From: Polydactylus sextarius
Taxonomy: Eukaryota; Chordata; Actinopteri; Polynemidae
NCBI GenBank assembly: GCA_016801845.1
Contig: CM028923.1
Span: forward strand, 3,782,501-3,846,500
Reading direction: 5' to 3'
DNA: 64,000 nt
The notes under the pieces are model-generated. The model worked only from the letters and a program-made list of their open reading frames with translations, did no database searches and was not told where the DNA came from. The first letter of the stretch is position 1. The number at the start of each line of letters is the position of its first letter. This document shows positions 21,601 through 34,276 of this stretch, in pieces. The position numbers were made by a program, and so were the translations under genes.

Positions 21601-23297
21601 AAAGATCTTGAGCTGCAGAGGAAACGAGAGGAGCAGAAGCTGAAGGGATTAGAGGGGAAGAAGAAGGAGCAGGCTGAGAGACTGGGCATGGGATTAGGCA
21701 TGAGGAGGTATAAAAAATGATATAAATGATTCTGTGACTGATTCAAGGATGAGTTTTAGCTCATGTGATCGCTCTTCTCTTTTCTTTGTAGTGGAGTTTC
21801 TCACTCCGTGACTTCAGACATGCACATCATTCAGCAGGAAAGTCCACTGGGAACAAAGACCACCAAGGTACGGCGTTTCACCGAGGACGATGACGACGAA
21901 GGCTCCTTCAGCTCCAGGTTAGAGGAGAACAGATAATCTGCTTTTTCTTCAGATGTTAACGACGACAGATCAATGTCATTTTAACTGATCTGAACTTCTT
22001 CTGTCTTCAGGGTCATGTCGCGGTTCGAGGATCAGTCAGAGCCGTCTGATAATTTCACTTCCCGGTGGAGTGATGGAGGCGACGGAGGAGGATGGATGAA
22101 GGAGAGCAAGAAACCAGAGCCAGACTTCTACTTGTCCTCAACTATTTCTTCTCTTGATGACAGGTCTGAGACTTATGATTCATGTTCATCCAGCTGTTTT
22201 TAATTTAACAGATTTATCTCTTTAACTTGATTAAGTTAACTTGAACAACCTGCTGTTGTTGATTGATTCAGTAAAAATCAAAAAAACTTTCTGTTCTGTT
22301 ACATTCTTCATGCATGTCAGATTTTAATTAAAACGTTGAAAGAAAAACACAAATGTTATTGTGAAACCACATGTCAAGTTAATGTTGGGTTTGTTCTTGA
22401 ATTATGGCTGAAAAAACAATGTAATGAAACATTTCAACTCTTATTGTTTGTTACAGAGTAAACACCAGTTTATAATGTCGTTATTTCTTGTCATCAGACC
22501 AACAGCCAGGAGGAAACCAGAACCAGTACCGGTGTCAGACTCGGGAGAAGCTCGGAAGAAGTTTGGAAACGAAGTCAAAGCAATTTCCTCTGACATGTAC
22601 TTTGGAAAACAAGATAACTCTGAGGTACACACTGACAGTAGATTATATAGAGAAATGTTTTCACTTTTAGAGTGTCTCAGAGTAAATCAACAGTCATAAT
22701 TTCAGCTGCATAACATGCTGTAGATATCTCATCAGCTCTGCTTCCTTCCTTAGACATGCACTTGTTATTATGAGCATGAGCTGATCTTGAATGCTACTAT
22801 ATTTGTAACGTCGCCTGTGTTTCTGTTCTTTAGTATGAGGCCAAAACACGACTGGAAAGATTTTCTGGGAGCGCGTCCATAAGTTCTGCAGATCTTTTTG
22901 ATGATCCGAAGAAACAGGCTGGTAAGAAAGCAGCACATTTTTGCTGCATTTGCAAAAAAAACAAAACAAAACAAAAAAAAAACCCAACAACAAAGCAAAA
23001 CACCTGCAGACAAAACAGATTATTCTGTATTAATCTGTGGATGTTGTTTCTCTGTGCACAGCGAGTTCGTACCGTCTGACCAACGTCCTGCCCAACGCTC
23101 CCGACATGACGCAGCTCAAACAAGGCGTGCGCTCGATGGCAGGAAAGCTCTCAGTCATGGCCAGCGGCGTAGTTAACTCAATTCAGGTCAGTTAAAAATA
23201 CCACAGCAGAATAAAGATCATATACATTAAAATAGAATAAAAATATAATAATGAATATTAATTTTGCTTTTTTTTCCAGGATCACTACAGCTCCTGA
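18661..23297 (+). CDS. arfgap3: ARFGAP3, Golgi Arf1 GTPase-activating protein
   Basis: Sixteen coding exons: 18661-18729, 19333-19451, 20217-20289, 20398-20529, 20617-20697, 20803-20896, 20995-21054, 21154-21200, 21305-21456, 21576-21707, 21792-21917, 22011-22163, 22498-22624, 22834-22921, 23062-23186, 23280-23297. All phases join, about 531 aa (human 516). The ArfGAP zinc finger is Cys25-x2-Cys28-x16-Cys45-x2-Cys48, followed by catalytic Arg53 in CIDCSGTHRSLGVHLSFIRS. This domain speeds GTP hydrolysis on Arf1 during COPI coat cycling. The middle carries Lys-rich and coiled segments (SLRLAYKDLELQRKREEQK). The C-terminal ArfGAP2/3 repeats appear as ISSDMYFGK and SISSADLFDDPKKQ, with a conserved end PNAPDMTQLKQGVRSMAGKL. 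These lipid- and coatomer-binding parts distinguish ARFGAP2/3 from ARFGAP1. ARFGAP3 over ARFGAP2 is supported by overall match and the pacsin2 neighbour. Confidence 0.96.
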
Positions 23298-25420
23298 GTC
23301 GTGCTGAGTCTCCTCTGTAGTTTAGATCATTGTCACAGTGAGTGGTGGATCATTGCCTCCGAAGAGAAAGAATAAAGATCAATCTGTGCTATGACACATC
23401 AGAATTGACCCCCAAAATATCCCTGTATACATCTACAACTAGTTTATTTTTTATTAGATCATGTATATAAAACAGTTGTTAGCATTAAAACAACTGAAGC
23501 ACAATAGTTGTTCCTCTGCAGGCATCTTGAAGGGAGGTCTCTGTACAGTACGGCCATGAAGAATATTTAGTTTGTAGCATATTATCTAGTTTGCTTTGCA
23601 ATCTTTGGGGTTTAAAACGATTAGAAAAACTGTATGTAGCAATCTGAGAAGATATGGTGTCATGAAGGGAAGAGATTTGCATTTTTTTTTGTTTTTTTTT
23701 TTTTTTTTTTTTTTTTAGTTAATGAGGTCAAAACCTGAGAGATCAGCTCAGACAATTCAGTTAAAAGTAAATCAACTGGTTCATTCAATCATCACATGCA
23801 CTTTGTTGTGTCATCTCGTACTTTATTTTGAAGTCTTGCACATTCCCACAGGTTTAAAAAGTGTCCTTTTCATCCCCAAAGTGCACTTATGTTTACTCTT
23901 CCACAGACAGTCAGGACCAAAAGCTGATTGAAGAAAATAAAAACAAAAGGCCTTCGAAGGGACCAGATATATAAATATATATTTCTTTATTGAAAATAAT
24001 ATCAGTTGATATTGATCTAATTAGCACATAAGCTTCATTATTCTGCAATCAGCTGCATTTTTCTTTTTGTTTGTTTTTTTTTCAGAACATATGTAACATT
24101 AAGCCCAAAGATGAAAAGAAAAGTGAAAAGTTTGATATTTGGGTCAAAAGATTTGTTGAAAGTTTGTTTACGAAAGTTAAATGTTAAAACGTTTTGGTGG
24201 AGTTTGTTACGTCCAGTCTTTATATTAAGCTGAGAGGGAAATAAGGAGAAAAAAAAACTATTTCCTAAAATCCTAAAAAAAATCACAACAACAACAACAA
24301 CAACAACAACAACACTTCTTTCTTGATCTTGTTATTTTGAATTAGACACTTTAAAAGAAGAATATGCTGAACTTCTTGTGATTTATATATATATATATAT
24401 AAAAATATATGTGCTGTGGATTTATTGAATTTGAAGGGATGTTTTTGATGTTTTTTGGTTTGAATTTTGTAAAAAAAAAATAGAAAAAAGTGTTTAGACA
24501 CCTGTGGTGAAGTCTTTAGTTTGTCACCTTTTTGTTTATAATTTTAAGGCACAATCCTAAAGATATATTTTGTAGTTGAATGAATGATGAATGTCCCTTT
24601 AAAGCTGCAACGCGCTGCTGATGTCCAAGTGACACATTTAATTCCTTTGAATACAAATAAAGCAGCTCGATGTTTCTGGTTATGGTTTTGCAATTTAAAA
24701 AAAATAAATAAATAAACGAAAAAACAAACCTTGCGCTTTAGCTTTTAACGTAACGAGACAAGGGACTGATGTTTTTAAAGGCCAGATTGGAAACAGGATG
24801 TTTCTTCTTCTGTTTCTGCTTCTCAGGAAGTCTGATTTGATTTGTTTGACAAAAAAAAAAAACACTAAAAGCGTTACACATACTACGTCTTGAAATGACC
24901 AAATATTTGTCAACACGTCACTGTATGCCTTAGTCCAAAGATCACTAAATCAGTCGTACGTCCTGAATACGTCTACTTCTTTTTTTTTTTTTTTTTTTTT
25001 ATAATTTTCGTTAGAAATTGCACGTGGCAGCTTTTGCTTGAATGTACTGTAACCTTTGCCTCTTAAGTTGACAACGCGTCCATGTTTAAGTTTTGTTGAT
25101 CTTTGTAAGATTGGCTGTGTCTCTTGCTGCTGAATGTTATTGTTACATAAAACAGGAGCAGCTTGTGTACGTTGCATGGCCCTGGTAATTATTTAAAAAA
25201 AAAAAAAAAAACAGAATATATGATGAGATATGGCTTCAGTGACCCTTTCATTTTAATCTTAATAAGATGACTGTGCGAACTGCTACTTTACAATGTTGTG
25301 TAATAAGGCTTTGGAGTTACCAATTATAGAAAGTTATTGATCGGTTATTGACAATTTTTGACACTCAAAATGTAAATGAGATTTTTGGGAATCATGCCAA
25401 ATAAATGACTTGTGCCTAAA
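23298..25420 (+). other. arfgap3: arfgap3 3' untranslated region
   Basis: Non-coding after the stop. AATAAA signals lie at 23371-23376, 24656-24661 and 25400-25405, so short and long 3' ends (about 0.1, 1.4 and 2.1 kb) are possible. It includes long T-runs near 23684-23716 and 24979-25000 and a (CAA)n tract at 24288-24314. No open frame of note. Confidence 0.55.
24288..24314. repeat. (CAA)n trinucleotide repeat
   Basis: About nine CAA units within the arfgap3 3' UTR. Confidence 0.9.
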
Positions 25421-25593
25421 CTCCTCTGTCTCTAATAATTATATAATTAACACTTATTATATAAAGATTTTTTTTATATTTTAGACTACAAGATTAATTT
25501 ATTATTTATTAGAAACTACTCAATTTACCACTGAATTAAAAGAAAAGTAATAATACCAAATCTTCACATAATAAATAAATAGCTAGATTAATG

Positions 25594-25628
<35 letters not shown>

Positions 25629-26183
25629 ATAAAAATAATTAAATGTGGTGGTAATAGTGCCACCTACTGGTCAGACTGATAAACAACCCATCACATTAAT
25701 TTCTATGGTCGCTGGCAGCCGCTTACGTGGCTGGCTGATGCATTCATGCACAACCCTTTCTGTCGGATTTATGAAAATTTTTCTATCGTAATTACAAAAA
25801 CAATTACAATATGATAACATGGAAAATATAATTTTGTTTAAAGAAATTTTATAATTTGAGGCTAAAGGCAAAATAACATTAAACTACAGTCGTTTTTTAT
25901 TTTTTTTATTCTGTTAAACTCGCGTTATCTCTACAGTAGTTAGCTTAGTTAGCTAATTTAGGAGCTTTTCGAACAGCACATGAACGCAACGTTTTCCAAG
26001 GAATTTTTAAAAGTAGCCGTTAAGTTTTCACCTCAGCGTTTTTTAAACATTATGAAGCTAACTGCTAAACTAGCATCTTATTTTACTCTGAAACATAACG
26101 AATAGGCGTTTTTTTTTTTTTATTTATTTAATCAAGTCTTACTTAAATTCCTTCGCGGTTAAAGTTTCTAGGAGTGTGTTAAA
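25421..26183. other. Spacer between arfgap3 and ikbip, with ikbip 5' leader at its end
   Basis: AT-rich, with an (AT)n tract at about 25601-25624. The last 150-250 bases before 26184 should contain the ikbip promoter and leader, but no clear core element stands out. No coding sequence seen. Confidence 0.5.
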
Positions 26184-28547
26184 ATGCCAACTGAGGTGAA
26201 ACAGAGGAAGAAGACGCAGAAACAAAGTGATGAAGCGTCTGAAACGTCGGCGGCTAACGGTAAAGATGGAGGTCAGAAGGCGAAAACAGAAACAGATAAA
26301 ACAAATAAAACGTCGTCGAGTCTGGATGTGAAGAGTTTAATGTGTCTATTGTCGCTTGTGGCTTGTGGAGCTCTCGGCTGGTGAGTTGAACAGCGAAAGC
26401 GTTAATCTCATAATCAAAACTTTGTGTAAACTTAAGTATATATCTTCACTAGAAGTGTGTTATCTCTATCTGTCTATCTTGGTTTCAGGGTGGTGCTACA
26501 ACAAAACCAGAGGTTTTCTCAGATTGAAGAGAAATATAAATCTCTGCAGGGGAAAACTTCAAGTCTGTTCAACATGGAGGAAGAAATGATCAAGGTTTCT
26601 AAGAAGGTGCGTTTGATTTACAGGCCTGTATCTGCCCCGACGGGAGGTTTAAAGGCTCAGTTCACACAAAAATATCAAACACACACTTGCAAATTAATGC
26701 TTAAAGTATTAAAACTTTCCACTAAAGAAGCTACTGTCCTTCTTCTTTTTATTATTTAGTTTAATGGGAACATGTTTCCCGGAAATAGTTGTAGTAACAA
26801 ATTAAAGTCAAACCAAAACAATGAATTAAGTGATTAAAAATTGGTGTAATTTAGGTGAAATGATCATTTAGCATGAGGTTTATCTTGTTTTAGTTGTAGC
26901 TATAAAGTTAGAATTAAATTTAAGATTTTTTCCAATCAGATTTTACAGTCCTGATGCAATACTTGTATTTACATATAATTTTTTTGTACTAAAATGTGTA
27001 TTCAGCTTAATCAATACAACTTATTGCACCTATCAAATCAAAATTCACCTTAAAATGTAGTAATAGTTTAATTTAGCTTTGATATTTAGTCACTAAAAGT
27101 AATCATAAATAAGCTTCCATAACACTGACTGATTTTTGGCCGAAGTTACTTTTGTGTTTACAATCTGCAGCAAATAACAGCTGATGTAAATGATCAACTT
27201 GGTTTAAGTTATATCCAGATTAACTTTGATCTGATATTTGAGATTTAGTAGTAGATCAATTTGTAGATTAGTAGATTTGTATTGATTCACAAGATGGGAA
27301 AAAAACTGTGTTTTTTTGTTCTAAAGTTGCAAATTTTGTATATTTTCTTTTCTTGTGAAATTCTGGATAATTCCACTTATTAATTGAACAATCTGTTTAT
27401 AAACATAGTCATTTTGTGATTATGGAGGTTGGGTGCCAAAGTGTGTACTTTGTGTATATATAACCCCCCAGATGCCTAAATGTTGTTGAAAACTGCCTCC
27501 AACTGAACACAAACACTTTCTTCTTAAGTCTGTATTGTGCATGAGCTTTGTTTCCTAATGTACATGTTATATAAGAATATGAGGACCATAGAGCTCCCAC
27601 GCAAACAGCCCTCCTGTTTTGTGTTGCGGCTGCAGCTTGCCGCCTCAGAGGATGACCTACAGGAGGCGCTCTCCACCGTCTCCTTGGCTAAACGGCTTCA
27701 GCAGGACATCTCCACCCTCCACGCTACCGTCACGGCGATGCAGGCCGACGAGAACTCCGCCTCCCGCGACCTGCAGACAGTCAACGCTCACTTCCTCAAC
27801 GTGACGGAGACGTGGCAGGAGCGACTGGCAGCCATCACCACTGATCTCACCACCCTCAAGGCCGAGTCACGGGAAGCTCATGCTGGAGCCACGGAGAAGG
27901 TGAACGAGGCGGAGCGGAGAGCCAGGTTGCTAGCGGAGAGGTTGGAGGAGCTGGAGGACAGCACGAAGAGGAACGCGCGAGCTCTGGAGCGAACGGAGGA
28001 GGACGACGCCAAACGAACGCAGGATCAACTCGACTGGAACACGAAGCAGATTCACAACCTGGAGACGCAGATCAGCAGCCTGACGAAGAGCGAAGCCGAG
28101 CTCAACTCCCAGCTCCAGGAGGTGATACCCCGAGCTCAGGAGTGTGAGGAGCACCTGCCTCAGGTGGAGGAGGCGGTTCGCTCCATCCTGAGGCTGGGAG
28201 GTGATCTGAGCGGGGCGGAGAAACGGCTGGAGGAGGTGACGTTACAGGTGTTTGGGACTGAAGACTCCATGTTGAAAGCACTGAATGAAATCCTGGAGAT
28301 CAGACAGGAGCTGGACACTCTACAGGCTCAAAACAGCATCATGAAGATGAAGAATGAGTTGTCCGTGGTTAAAGAGGCGGTCCGTGAACTCACCATGGTG
28401 TTGAGGGAAAACAGCGTCACCAACCAGAGGGATGTAGACGTCATGGAAGAGGATGAAGAATGGAAAGATGAAGAAGAGGAAGAGGGGTGGGAAAAACATG
28501 ATCAGGAGGAAGCAAATCAACCTCCTTATGATGACCTCACTGAGTGA
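26184..28547 (+). CDS. ikbip: IKBIP, isoform with exon 3A (ER coiled-coil protein)
   Basis: Exons 26184-26380, 26489-26606 and terminal exon 27636-28547; phases join, about 408 aa. Residues 1-50 are a Lys-rich cytosolic tail, about 51-69 a transmembrane segment (SLMCLLSLVACGALGWVVL), and the remainder a long heptad-rich coiled coil ending in a very acidic tail (DVMEEDEEWKDEEEEEGWE). IKBIP is a type II ER membrane protein described as an IKK-beta interactor and a p53 target in mammals. Exon 3A begins LAASEDDLQEALSTVSL and contains its own stop; AATAAA signals follow at 28873-28878 and 29109-29114. The open frame upstream of 27636 is intronic. Confidence 0.88.
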
Positions 28548-30073
28548 TGTCACTGTTTTAATTCAGCAAAGGAAAAGGAGCGGCGCTCTGCTGATATTTG
28601 TTTAAAAAAGCTGTTAATTTTCAGTATTAATGTTTTTTTGCTTTTATCTCAGGCAGACATGCACTGTAGTAACACGCAGGAACAATCACAAATGTAATTT
28701 AGTCGTTTTATATTGTGGAGTGACGCTTTTAGGTTTCCACAGCACTTGTATAAAATGCATACATGATAACATCTGTGCCTGATCCAAAGTATTTATGATA
28801 ATGACGTGATTAAATATTCATTTTTTGAGCACAAACAACAATTATTGTCTGGTTAAAGCTGTTTAATACCAGAATAAACTGAATATCTGTTTGGTTTTTG
28901 ACGTTTTTGGGGAAAAACAAGCAGCTTGACTTCAACTTTATTATATAAGTTGAATAATTTGTCAGTTAGTCAAGAAATTAAGTGACAATGACTATGATTG
29001 TTATCTTATATTTGGAACCAAAATACATTTTGTAGCTTTATTTTATGTTACTGTTACATTTCCATCTGATTTTAGTTTCACGTTTGTTTTTTATCACATG
29101 GTTTATTTAATAAAATCACGCTTTTTTGTATAAATCAGTTTCTGTCTTTTTCTTTGTTTTAAATAACTTTCATCTCCTGCAGCCGTCACTCCATGTTCTG
29201 TCTGTCCTGTTTCAGTGTGAGAGCGTCCAGCTGATGCTGGAGGGTCTCGAGGGTCAACGTGGGGCTCAGCAGCCTCAGTTGCAGGATCTGGAGCAGGATG
29301 TCGGGCGGTTGAAGGAGTGGGCCTCCGGGCTGAACGAGAAACGAAGTCAGTTGCAGACGAGCCTGGACGCTCTGAGAGACGCCGTGGGACTGATCGAAGA
29401 ACGGACCTCGAGCATCACGAAGGATTTTGCCAACAAGGTAAATCGGAGCTTTGTTATTAATGTTTTAGTATAAAAACAGACGAGTGTAACTTGTTTTCTT
29501 GTCTAGGTGGCGTCAGTGAGGACGGACGTGCGCAGGATGGACGGCCTTCACTCTGAGCTGGAGTCTCTTCTCGCTCAGGTCGGAGACCTGGAAGACAAAA
29601 CTGCTCAGGTGGAGCGCAGCATGGTCAAACGCATCGGGGACGTTCTGGCCAGCAGCATCGACCGGGTCTCTAATCTCCGGTCCGCGTCTGAGCGCAACTC
29701 GCAGGCCATCGATCAGCTCCGCAAACGAATCCCCGAACTCGCGGCCGCTGACAAACAACTCTCCGATCGCTTGAGGGACCTGGAGAGCAGCAGAGCTCGA
29801 CTCATAAGAACGGTGACCTTCGCCAGTGACCTCAAACCAAAGGTGTCTGCGATTAAAAGAGACTTTGGGGCGTTTGAGCCTCAGCTGTCAGATCTGATTC
29901 TACGAATAGGAAGACTCGCGGGAGATCTGACACAAAGAGAGCAGGAGATCGCTGAGCTTAGACAGACTTTATCCAACTTAACTGCAGTGGAGGGAGATTT
30001 AAGTGTAACAAGTAAACAGGTTAGTGAAATAGCTGATATTTCTGATATTGGAGAGATGCACCGGCCGGCCTGA
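26184..30073 (+). CDS. ikbip: IKBIP, isoform with exons 3B-4B
   Basis: Exons 26184-26380, 26489-26606, 29216-29437, 29507-30073; phases join, about 367 aa (human long form about 350). It skips exon 3A and uses a second acceptor, joining VSKK to CESVQLMLEGLE, which lines up with the human ISEKCQKSEAIMEQL region. The C-terminus is the better conserved half: KRIGDVLASSIDR, ARLIRTVTFASDLKPKV, LSDLILRIGRLAGDLTQREQEI. The same N-terminal anchor precedes a different luminal coiled coil, so the two isoforms share only about 105 residues. A poly(A) signal lies at 30138-30143. Together with exon 3A this is an alternative-last-exon gene. Confidence 0.9.
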
Positions 30074-31579
30074 GCATCAACACATCAGTTGCCTTTTTCT
30101 GGCTTTTGCTCACACTACTGCTTCAGAGTTTGACTGAAATAAATATGAAATTTTGTATTCGAAACTCTTCAACTCTGCTTTGAAGCCTAAATCTGCAGAC
30201 AAGAAACTTTTACCTTTCATGCAGAAAGAATGTGAACAGTTCAGCAGTGAGTCTGTCAGCATTTCTGAAAGTTACATGTTTGCTTGTTTTGAAATATGCT
30301 CATGACAAAGGTAGTTTCTTTCGTCAGATCTGCTCAGCTGTGGTAGTTTTTTGTTTGTTGGTTCTGATCTAAATAATTTATGTTTTTTTGAGTTTTTCTT
30401 TGAACTTTGAGGGGGAAAATTATGATTCAGAGACTCAGTATGGGCACAAAATAATGTTTTAAATGAACAGTGAGGAGATATTCATATTAGCTTTCTTGCT
30501 AACAGTCGTATAAACTACTTTCAGCTTCAACTAGCACACCGGAAACAGGGACAAGTGGTTATAGTTGTTACTGAAGTGTCCTGAAATAGAGTTTATTAGC
30601 AGCTAGTGGCTTCTTCATATTTAGCACATAAACACATATGTGTGGTATTAATCTTATTATATAAAATTCTGCAAGAAAGTGAATAAGGCACAAGCTAAAC
30701 ACATTGGTCTTAAAATAAATTGATCCTTCTATTATTATATTTAAGAGTTTTTGCCGTCTAAGACTATTTGTCTCCATCTAGGTCTGAAAAAATCACTTCT
30801 ATATCACCTTCACTTCTTGCCTTAACTATTAATGTTACAACATGTCTCTTTTGGTAGCTCTGTGGACGTTTCCATTCAGTCGTAGCCTCAAGTGATGCAC
30901 ATTTCTGCAGAACACCTGGAAGAGTCAAAACTAAACACTGTGGGAAAATTATAAGTTGTCTGTCGCTGCTGTTTGTAGATTAAAGAGGTCGACACGGAGC
31001 ATTCAGTCACTGACGTGTAATGTGTCTTGTCAGAGTAGAAATAATGTGTTTACAGTTTAAAGAAAAATGTGACTAAACAACATATCATCCATGAATTTCC
31101 AGTAAAAGCAGTGATTCACACCAAGAAATAATATCACAAAGTTGTGGTTTGACAAGATGTTTTATTCTTAAAAAAAAACAAAAAAAAACAAAACAACAAC
31201 AACAAAACAACATGTAGTGAGTAAACAAAACAGTGCCCAACACAAGCTTATTGTTGCATTTGGAGGTTCAAAAAACAGCTTTGGCACGAGGAATTTAAAA
31301 CTTAAAGTCTAAAAAAAATAATAATAATAATAATTCAAAAACAGTAAGAAAATAAAACTACAGTGCAGAAAAAGGTGTGGATGTGAATTCACAGATCAGC
31401 AGTCCAGGTCTGCCCATCTCTCCTGGTCTCAAACTATTTTTATTTATTTATTTTCATTTAGTAAAATGTGCACCATCAAGTTTTGAGTAATAATTCTTCA
31501 TGAAATTAGAAGAAGTGGGTTCAGACCGGTGTTTGTCCCTGTTGTTGGATGTTTTGATTTCATTGCTAGTTGAAGGTTT
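30074..31579. other. Tail-to-tail spacer: ikbip 3' UTR and ckap4 3' UTR
   Basis: ikbip transcripts probably end soon after the AATAAA at 30138. The ckap4 transcript, arriving from the right, probably ends near the minus-strand AATAAA at 31166-31161, giving it a 3' UTR of about 0.43 kb. Between them lies about 1 kb of AT-rich sequence with no coding exon. Confidence 0.55.
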
Positions 31580-34254
31580 CTACTCTTCTTCAACGTCGGA
31601 CGCTTTGGATAAGTCGGCGAGCGTCTGCGTTGTTTCCTGCAGCGCCCTCTGAAGAGCAGCAATCGCCTGTTCGTGGCCTTCGAGCTTCGCCGTTTTGTCT
31701 TCCAGTCCAGCCACCGCGCTGCGTAAACCCTCCAGCTGCTCGGGTTTCAAGCTGCTGCTACTGTCGCCGCTGTCCTCCAGAGCTGTGATCCTCTTCTCCA
31801 AATCCCCCACCTGCTGATCCAGACTGGAGTCCTTCAATGCCAGCTGGGTCTGGGCTTCATCCAGAGTGGTGGTGCTGGACTGGAGCTCCCCCAGGCTGCT
31901 CCTCAGTGTCTCCAGTTCCTCTTTCAAACCGGTTTTAACCTTCTCCACCGCCTGCTCCTGTGCAGCCAGGCTGCTCTCGTGGGTGTCGTACTTTGCAAAC
32001 AGTGATTCCATTTTGCTTTTAATGTCTGACACTGATGCAGATAATTCATCTCCACTCTCCTCTGTTGATTTAACTCTAACTTCAAGATCATCTGATCTTC
32101 TCAGAGCCTGGGCTGTTGCTTCATTCACCTGACTCTCCACGCTACGAACGGTGCTGGCAGCTTGCTCCAACTTGCTCTCTGTCGTCAGGATTTTGTCTTT
32201 CAGCTCCTGAACTTCAACTTCGGCTGCGGACAGCGACTGCCTCAGACTCCCGACAGTGTCCTGCACCACCGACCTGACCGATTCGACTTCTTGAGACAGC
32301 GACACTACTTCCTGGTTGCGAGTCTGGAGCTCCTCCCTCACAGATCCTATCTGATCCCTGAGTGAAGCGCTTGAACCATCAGCTTCCTCTTTGGCCGTTT
32401 TGATCTCAGCTACCGCGTTAACAATCGCAGAAAGCTCCTGTTTGATGAGCGAGGGGTCTTCAATGCTGCCCAGACGTGCTTTGAGATCAGTCAGCTCGCT
32501 CTGCGTCTTACCCTGAGCTTTGGTGAACTCCGCCATGCTGGCTCTGATGGACTGACTGGCCTCGGCCAGACGCTCCTCCACCGTCTTCTCCAGAGAGGAG
32601 AAATCCCTCTCGCGAGCTTCCTTCACCTCATTGATGCCTTCGGAGAGATCCCTGAGTAAATCGTTTTGGAGGTTTTGAAGAGCTTCCTCCACCCTCCTCG
32701 TTTCCTCCTCGCCTGTCATCATCCGTCTCATAGCTCCCTCCAGCTCCACCTTTGTGACACCCAGTGACGACTCCAACCCGTTTACAACACTCCTCAGAGA
32801 CTCCACCTGCACAACAACACAAGAAAACATTCAGATTAACTGCACATGTTCATCACCTCTAACATCAAAATCACTTTTCAGTAGAATGACCCAATTTAGC
32901 AGTAAAATATCCACTTAAATTTATTTTAATATCATATTACAACTCTAAAATCTTCAATAATGACTCAATTTTGCTGTTTAATGAATAATATTTAGCGAGG
33001 TTGTTAATATTTTTTATTGTACATTAATTTAAATACATAATCAGTTGAACTTGGCTGCTTTATTCTGTATTTAAAAAGGCAACTATTGTGCTTTTATGAT
33101 GGGGCGTATATCATGTTTTATTCCTTGTAAGAGGAAAAACAGAATCGTTATTGGTAGATGCTTCCTGAACTCAGCGGTTAAGATCCACAATGCATCTCTG
33201 TGCACTATTATAGCTCCAATTTTTGAAATGAGCCCCCACCCATAGTCAGTGAACACACAACAAATACGTTTCACCACTGAATTTGCATGTGTAGAGTTGA
33301 GTCATCACATAACTGGAGCCTGTTGGGGGTGTTAATAGTGTACATAAGCTGAAACATGCCGGAAAGGAAGAATAAATGGTATTAAGACAGAAAGAGACAG
33401 AGAGAAAATAGGGTGTTGGGAGGAGTGGAGGGATTAAAACTGAACAAGGAAATAAATTCACAAGTTTTTATGAAAGAGACTGTTTATTATGAACTTCCTC
33501 TCACATTTCCCTGCTTGACACTTGAAGTGATTGACACCATATATGTAGATTTGAAGCTTAATCACGATTGAAAAATGAAAATATTCACTAAAAACTTTTC
33601 CTTCTTGGACTTTTGCACAATTAAATAAAGAAAATGGGCGTTGCAGAGATAAGAAGTTGTTCTCCACATACATCACTGCAGTTAAACATATACCTGGAGT
33701 ACATATATATATATATATATATATACCCACCCACCCCCTCTTGTCTGTACATGAAGTACAAGTACACGGACAGTTATGTAATTCCCTATAAATTCGTGTC
33801 TAATAACATTAAAACTGTGTATTTCACTATAGAGTTTTAAATAATAAACTTTTGCAGGATTTAATTTGACCCTCATTGATCATTTTCCACCAACCTGTTG
33901 AGCGACAGTTTCCATTTTCGTGCGCAGCTCCGCGCTCTGCCGTGCGCTCTCCCCATGTTTGGCGCTGGTTTGTCGGATTTCTTCCACCACTTGTTGCACA
34001 TAAAAAGCAGTAAATGCAGCTGCGCCTATCAACGCAAAATAAAACACTGTGGTCGCAACAAGTCCCAGACAGCTCCTTGACCGTGGTCCCTGGGGTCCCG
34101 AGCTGCTCACACCATTATTATTACTATTATTATTACTAGTAGTTGTAGTTGTATTAGTAGTTGTGGCACTTTTCTGGCTTTTCTTCGACGCGTCATCCTG
34201 GTTTCCTGCGTTTTTCTCTCCAGAGCTGCTCTTGTTTCGGTTTCTTGCAGTCAT
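31580..34254 (-). CDS. ckap4: CKAP4 / CLIMP-63, ER-sheet spacer protein
   Basis: Two exons on the minus strand: 34254-33895 and 32806-31580, joined in phase 0 (VAQQ to VESLRSVV), about 528 aa (human 602). Residues 1-60 are a cytosolic tail, basic at the start and then Thr/Asn/Ser-rich. Cys62 sits against the membrane, as does the palmitoylated Cys100 of human CKAP4. The transmembrane segment is about 63-86 (LGLVATTVFYFALIGAAAFTAF), then a long luminal coiled coil to the end. Diagnostic block: LQNLQNDLLRDLSEGINEVKEARERDFSSLEKTVEERL, written here in two parts as LQNDLLRDLSEGINEVKEAR and ERDFSSLEKTVEERL. The coiled coil sets ER lumen width; the cytosolic tail binds microtubules in mammals. The protein is shorter and its tail much less Pro/Ala-rich than in mammals. 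Confidence 0.93.
32807..33894 (-). other. ckap4: ckap4 intron
   Basis: Single GT-AG intron of about 1.1 kb, with donor GTTGGT at 33894 and acceptor TTGTTGTGCAG ending at 32807. It contains an (AT)n tract at 33703-33724 and no convincing exon. Confidence 0.85.
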
Positions 34255-34276
34255 GATGATCAGTAGGGGATCTGCC

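Noticed and set aside
27537..27635. Start codon upstream of ikbip exon 3A
   Set aside because: It lies in the intron; a good acceptor at 27635 joins exon 2 in phase, and the upstream residues show no conservation.
31866..32132. Plus-strand open frames opposite ckap4
   Set aside because: Shadow frames of the coiled-coil coding exon on the minus strand.
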